In this document: positions 59,420 to 64,000 of the stretch, piece after piece
Layout of the letters: the number at the start of each line of letters is the position of its first letter
How positions within the stretch are numbered: position 1 is the first letter of the stretch
Assembly (NCBI GenBank): GCA_947172415.1
Contig: OX359202.1
Span: 3,632,001 to 3,696,000, forward strand
DNA length: 64,000 nucleotides
Reading direction: 5' to 3'
DNA from: Chondrosia reniformis
Taxonomy: Eukaryota; Porifera; Demospongiae; Chondrillida; Chondrillidae
Notes under the pieces: model-generated
The model's input: only the letters and a program-made list of their open reading frames with translations
What the model was told of the DNA's origin: nothing
The model's database searches: none
Made by a program: the position numbers and the translations under genes

Positions 59420-60816
59420 CAGTGTAGTCCACTTAATTCGAATTCGTTTTCGACGAAATTTCGCCTATTTTGAATGGAACTCCGGTCACTGGTACCTTAT
59501 GGCTGTTACCGAGGGATAGGTTGCATTATAGCGATCGTCACATAGCAATCGCTAATTAGTAAGGAATGTTCGTTTTTTAATCGTTAGAGTGAATGCGTTA
59601 TTTAGGGTTATCGGTTACAAACCGGGAGAAATCAATACGTTAACCAAGCGTTACGAATTGCTTTGGCTTTTCTTGGCATTTCTTTGAACGATTTTAGGCC
59701 ATTTTCACTTGAGAAATAAACTTTAGCCAAAGCTGTAAATATATGTATACGTACGCCCAGCCAATGATCGCCAACTATTGCACTTCCGAAAGTACCGTAC
59801 TGTATTTGCGTTAGACGAAACACGATAGGTGTTAAATGACAATGAATTTATTTAACTGTATTTATGACTATCGTTACAACTGCCGAAAATGTCGGCGAAG
59901 TGTTGTTGTGAAGAAAATCGTTTTGTGCTTAGTCTAGAAGAACAGTTGGACAATGCCGATAGTTTCATAGTGATCAGTAAGTGTTGCTTTACAAAACTGT
60001 CGGCCTCGGTATCGATTCCTTCTTCATTAGTCAAGTTACGGCCAAATTTGTGCTTGTTAATTACACTTAATAGTGACATTTTCTTTATTATCTCGAGAAA
60101 GGAAAGCTGTATTAAAACCGAGGCCGACAGATTTTTAGTTTAACCTATAAGAATTCGAATGATGTACAGAAATTGGCTGTAGCTCTTCCAAAAACTAAGC
60201 ACAAACCATATGAGTGTTGTAAACGGGTGCTAATTCGGTGGAGAATTTTGAAGAAAATGTTTATTCGATTCCCTTCAATATTTGTAAGACTATATTCTAA
60301 CCATAAAGACTTTAAATATGAATTTTAAAAGGCATTAGTTATTCCTATGCTGAGAAATTAACTTGTAAAAATGTTAACGGTTTAACGCAATTTAACGCGG
60401 AACAGCCATACGGTGCCTGTGGTTCCCTGTATAGTCCCAGTACAATAATTTCGTAGAGAATACGGAAGTAGTTCAACACAAATAAGCGAGCTAGGAGGCA
60501 ATCGTATTTAGCTAAATCGTAAATAATCATTCTCATTACCGTGTTATTCTCCAGCTATGCAACGTTCACATTACCAATCACTTATTCTGGAACGAAAACT
60601 AAAGATTATCCATCTCGTGGACATCTGGAAAGAAGAAAAAGGACATTGCTACTGCTACTTGGCTGCGTAATTTTCTCTTTTTCATTATATTTCAAATGTA
60701 TATTTGGTGTTTAGACATCACTTGGCTATTTTGAACATATTCCTGTTAATTCAAAATTCCTATTATTTCAAACGTTTTTTGAATCTCTGGAGATTTGAAT
60801 TAGGTGGACTGCACTG
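59420..60816. mobile_element. Pogo/Tigger-like non-autonomous element, 1.4 kb
   Basis: TA on both sides; ends CAGTGTAGTCCACTTAATTC and the inverse CAGTGCAGTCCACCTAATTC. CAGT ends with TA duplication are typical of pogo-like members of the Tc1/mariner superfamily. No transposase frame survives; the 84-codon plus frame 59,889-60,143 has FVLSLEEQLDN, weakly like the start of a CENP-B/pogo HTH, which I would not rely on. A 14-base inverted pair CTGTCGGCCTCGGT/ACCGAGGCCGACAG lies at about 59,997-60,130. Confidence 0.75.
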
Positions 60817-63800
60817 TAGAACATACAACTAGTACATAGAATTAGTAAATACAACCAGCTAATACAGCTCTGTACATACAAGTAGTTCATAAACCTAGTA
60901 CATACACATATATATACTACATATAAATAGTGCATACAACTAGTATATATAACTAGTACAAACAACTAGTACATACACCCAGTACATAAAAATGTAATGA
61001 GTACATATAAGTATTGCATACAACTAGTACATACAACCATTACATATAACTAGTAAATACAACTAGTACATATAACTAGTACATACAACTAGTGTCTAGT
61101 ATATACAACTAGTACATCCCTAGTACCTAGTATAATTAGGACTAGAATCTACCACTAGTATATACTACTAGTACATACAACTAGTATATGCAACTAGTAC
61201 ATATAACTAGTACATATAACTATTACATATGTCTAGTACCTACACATATAACTAGTACATAAATATGGTTCATACAACTAGTACACAACACTAGTTCGCA
61301 CAAACAAACACACAGTTAATAGAACTAGTTCATTCCTAGTTCCTAGTATAACTTCTACTAGAACCTAAAACTAGTTCAAACATCTAGTACATACAACTAG
61401 TATATATAAAGAGTACACAACTAGTTCATAAAACTAGTTCATACAACTAGTACATACAACTAGTACATACAACTAGTACTTAAAACTAGTTCATATAACT
61501 AGTACATAACTATTACATACAATTAGTGCATAGAACTAGTTCAAACAATTAGAACATACAACTACTACATTCACCTAGTATATACAATTTGTACATACAA
61601 TTAGTTCATACAAATACTACGTGCAACTAGTACATACAACTAGACTATACAACTATTAATTAGTACATTCAAAGAGGACATACGAATCGTAATTGCAACT
61701 AATAAATACAACTAGTACCTACAACTAGTACATATAACTGGAACAAGTACATAAAACTAGTACATACAACTACTACTATCAACTAATAACGAGTACATAC
61801 AACTAGTACATTAAACTAGTACGCACAACATGTACATGCCACTAGTATATGCAACTTGTACATACAATTAGTAAATAGTACAATCAGCTAGGACATTCAA
61901 CTGGTACATACAACTAGGATATACAACTGGTATATACAACTAGGTCATATAACTACTTTATATAACAAGTACATACAAGTAGTTTCTAGTATATAACTAT
62001 ATTGTACCTACCTAGTATATAATATAACTAGTACTAGAACCTACAAATATTACATACAATTATTGCATACAATTTGTACACACAAATAGTACATACAGCT
62101 AGTAAATATAACTAGTACATACTATGAGTACATAAAACTAGTATATATGACTGGTACATATAACTAGTACATATAAACAGTACATACAACTAGTTCATAC
62201 AACTAGTACATGCAACAAGTATCTAGTACATACAAATACAACCTACCTGGTACATAGTATAACTATATAGTACAAGATCACCAACTGGTACATACACATA
62301 GTACATACAACTAGTACATAAATTAATAGGTACAACTAGTTCACACAACTAGTAACTAGTACATATAACTATTACATGCGACTATGACATACAACTAGTA
62401 CATACAACTAGTACATACAACTACTTCATAAAACTAGTATATAGCTAGTACAAACGACTAGTGCATACATCTTGTACATGCAACTGGTTCATATCTAGTA
62501 CATACAACTAGTACATACAACTAGTATATACAATAAGTACATACAACCAGCACATACAGCTAGTGCATACAAGTGGAACATATACCTAGTACATAAACAT
62601 ATAAATAGTACATATAAATAGTACATACAACTAGTACATAAAATTAGTATCTATTACATACAACTAGCACCTCCCTAGTACCTAATATAACTAGGCCTTG
62701 AACCTACAACTAGTACATACAACTAGTACATACAACTAGTACATACAACTAGTACATACAACTACTTCATAAAACTAGTATATAGCTAGTACAAACAACT
62801 AGTACATACATCTTGTACATAAAACTGGTTCATATCTAGTACATACAACTGGTTCATATCTAGTACATACAACTAGTACATACAACTAGTATATACAATA
62901 AGTACATACAACCAGCACATACAGCTAGTACATACAAGTGATACATATACCTAGTACATAAACATATAAATAGTACATATAAATAGTACATATAACTAGT
63001 ACACACAATTAGTATCTAGTACATACAACTAGCACCTCCCTAGTACCTAATATAACTAGGCCTTGAACCTACAACTAGTACATACAATTAGTACATAAAA
63101 CAAACAAGTAGTATATAGAACACCTTCCTTCCTAGTTCCTAGTATTACTTGTACCAGAACCTACAACTAGTTAAAAAATCTAGTACATACAACTAGTACA
63201 TACAACTAGACTATACAACTATTAATTAGTACATTCAAAGAGGACATACGAATCGTAATTGCAACTAATAAATACAACTAGTACCTACAACTAGTACATA
63301 TAACTGGAACAAGTACATAAAACTAGTACATATAGCTACTACTATCAACTAATAACGAGTACATACAACTAGTACATTGAACTAGTACGCACAACATGTA
63401 CATGCAACTAATACATACAACTTGTGCACACAACTAGTGCATGCAACTAGTACACACACCTAGGACATATAACAAGTACATTAAGCTACTACAAATAACT
63501 ACTACATACACATATACCTAGTAAATATAAATAGTACATACAACTAGTACATTTAACTAGTACACACACATATAAATAGTACATACAAATAGTAAATATA
63601 ACTAGTACATACAACTAGTACATATTTACAACTAGTACATAAAATTAATATATAAAACTAGTTCATACAACTAGTAACTAGTACATATAACAGTACATGC
63701 GACTAGTACATGCAACTAGTACATACAACTAGTACATACAACTAGTTCATAAAACTAGTAAATAGCTAGTACAAAGAACTAGTGCATACATCTTGTACAT

Positions 63801-63831
63801 ACAATTGGTTCATATCTATTACATACAACTA
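60817..63831 (-). repeat. 13-bp satellite, A-sense, with 342-bp tandem duplication
   Basis: Segments starting CTTCATAAAACTAGTATATA at about 62,423 and 62,765 are near-identical for about 300 bases, including CAATAAGTACATACAACCAG and ACCTCCCTAGTACCTAATAT. 61,670-61,830 also recurs at 63,230-63,400 (GAGGACATACGAATCGTAAT). No gene seen. Confidence 0.92.
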
Positions 63832-64000
63832 CAGTGCAGTCCACTCAATTCGAATACGTTTTCGACGAAATTTTGCCTATTTCATATAGAACTCCGGTTC
63901 CCTGTATAGTCCCAGTACATCAATTTCGTTCGGAAATTTCGTTTATTTCGTAGAGAATACAGAAGTATTTCAACACAAATAAGCGAGCTCAAAGTCATTT
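63832..64000 (+). mobile_element. Pogo-like element, deleted second copy, runs off window
   Basis: Begins CAGTGCAGTCCACTCAATTC after TA. It follows 59,420 for about 60 bases, then jumps near ACTCCGGT to sequence equivalent to 60,419 onward, a deletion of about 0.94 kb. It also has about 24 extra bases (TTCGGAAATTTCGTTTATTT). The satellite before it is the same as before the first copy, so it is a duplicate of that locus, not a new insertion. Confidence 0.78.

Noticed and set aside
63930-63965. CENP-B box in the pogo-like element (TTCGTTCGGAAATTTCG)
   Set aside because: Does not match the required A and CGGG positions of the CENP-B box.

Overview
This is a eukaryotic, AT-rich window made of satellite DNA crowded with transposons. 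I found no intact host gene. The LINE, Helentron and pogo-like families and the short exon-like pieces suggest an invertebrate animal. A sponge or other marine invertebrate would fit, but the sequence does not settle it.

The matrix is a 13-bp satellite (ACTAGTTGTATGT and variants) filling most of 1-18,487 and 38,228-63,831. It reads in one sense to about 2,560, the opposite sense to about 7,770, the first sense again to about 15,320, and the opposite sense from there on. Recurrent phrases show higher-order organisation. About 5 kb near 1.5-6.6 kb is duplicated at about 13.6-18.5 kb.

The main feature is a 19.7-kb block, 18,488-38,227, that sits in the satellite as one insertion. The flanks on its two sides join to recreate a satellite phrase present uninterrupted at about 6,541-6,570. 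Its right end starts with a GGGGCTGCC hairpin and its left end is a 15-bp terminal hairpin preceded by the inverted motif GGCAGCCC. These are the termini of a Helentron (Helitron-like rolling-circle transposon) read on the minus strand. It carries, in order: an N-terminal ORF with a 2A-like GDVELNPGP motif and 23-residue STPR-type repeats, a Cys-rich/DUF6570-like region, an HUH Rep nuclease, a Pif1-type helicase and an OTU-like domain. All parts after the first ORF are frame-broken. The 5' 11 kb holds cargo: a 21-bp minisatellite, two arrays of a 45-bp repeat, several exon-like fragments with splice-like borders (one a clear WD40 repeat), simple repeats, and an inverted, 5'-truncated second Helentron copy bracketed by exact-length 170-bp direct repeats.

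Other insertions in the satellite are: two small non-autonomous relatives of the Helentron (2,080-2,465 and 14,026-15,212); three copies of a 0.75-kb fold-back element; a LINE 3' fragment with an ATTG tail (8,361-8,911); two copies of a LINE with a restriction-like endonuclease (44,459-46,758, 5'-truncated; 53,696-58,047, near full length with target duplication); a 348-bp TA-flanked MITE; a 1.24-kb element with an internal long hairpin; a pogo-like 1.4-kb element with a deleted duplicate at the window end; and a 0.3-kb insert with a TATA-like box and a hammerhead-like core.
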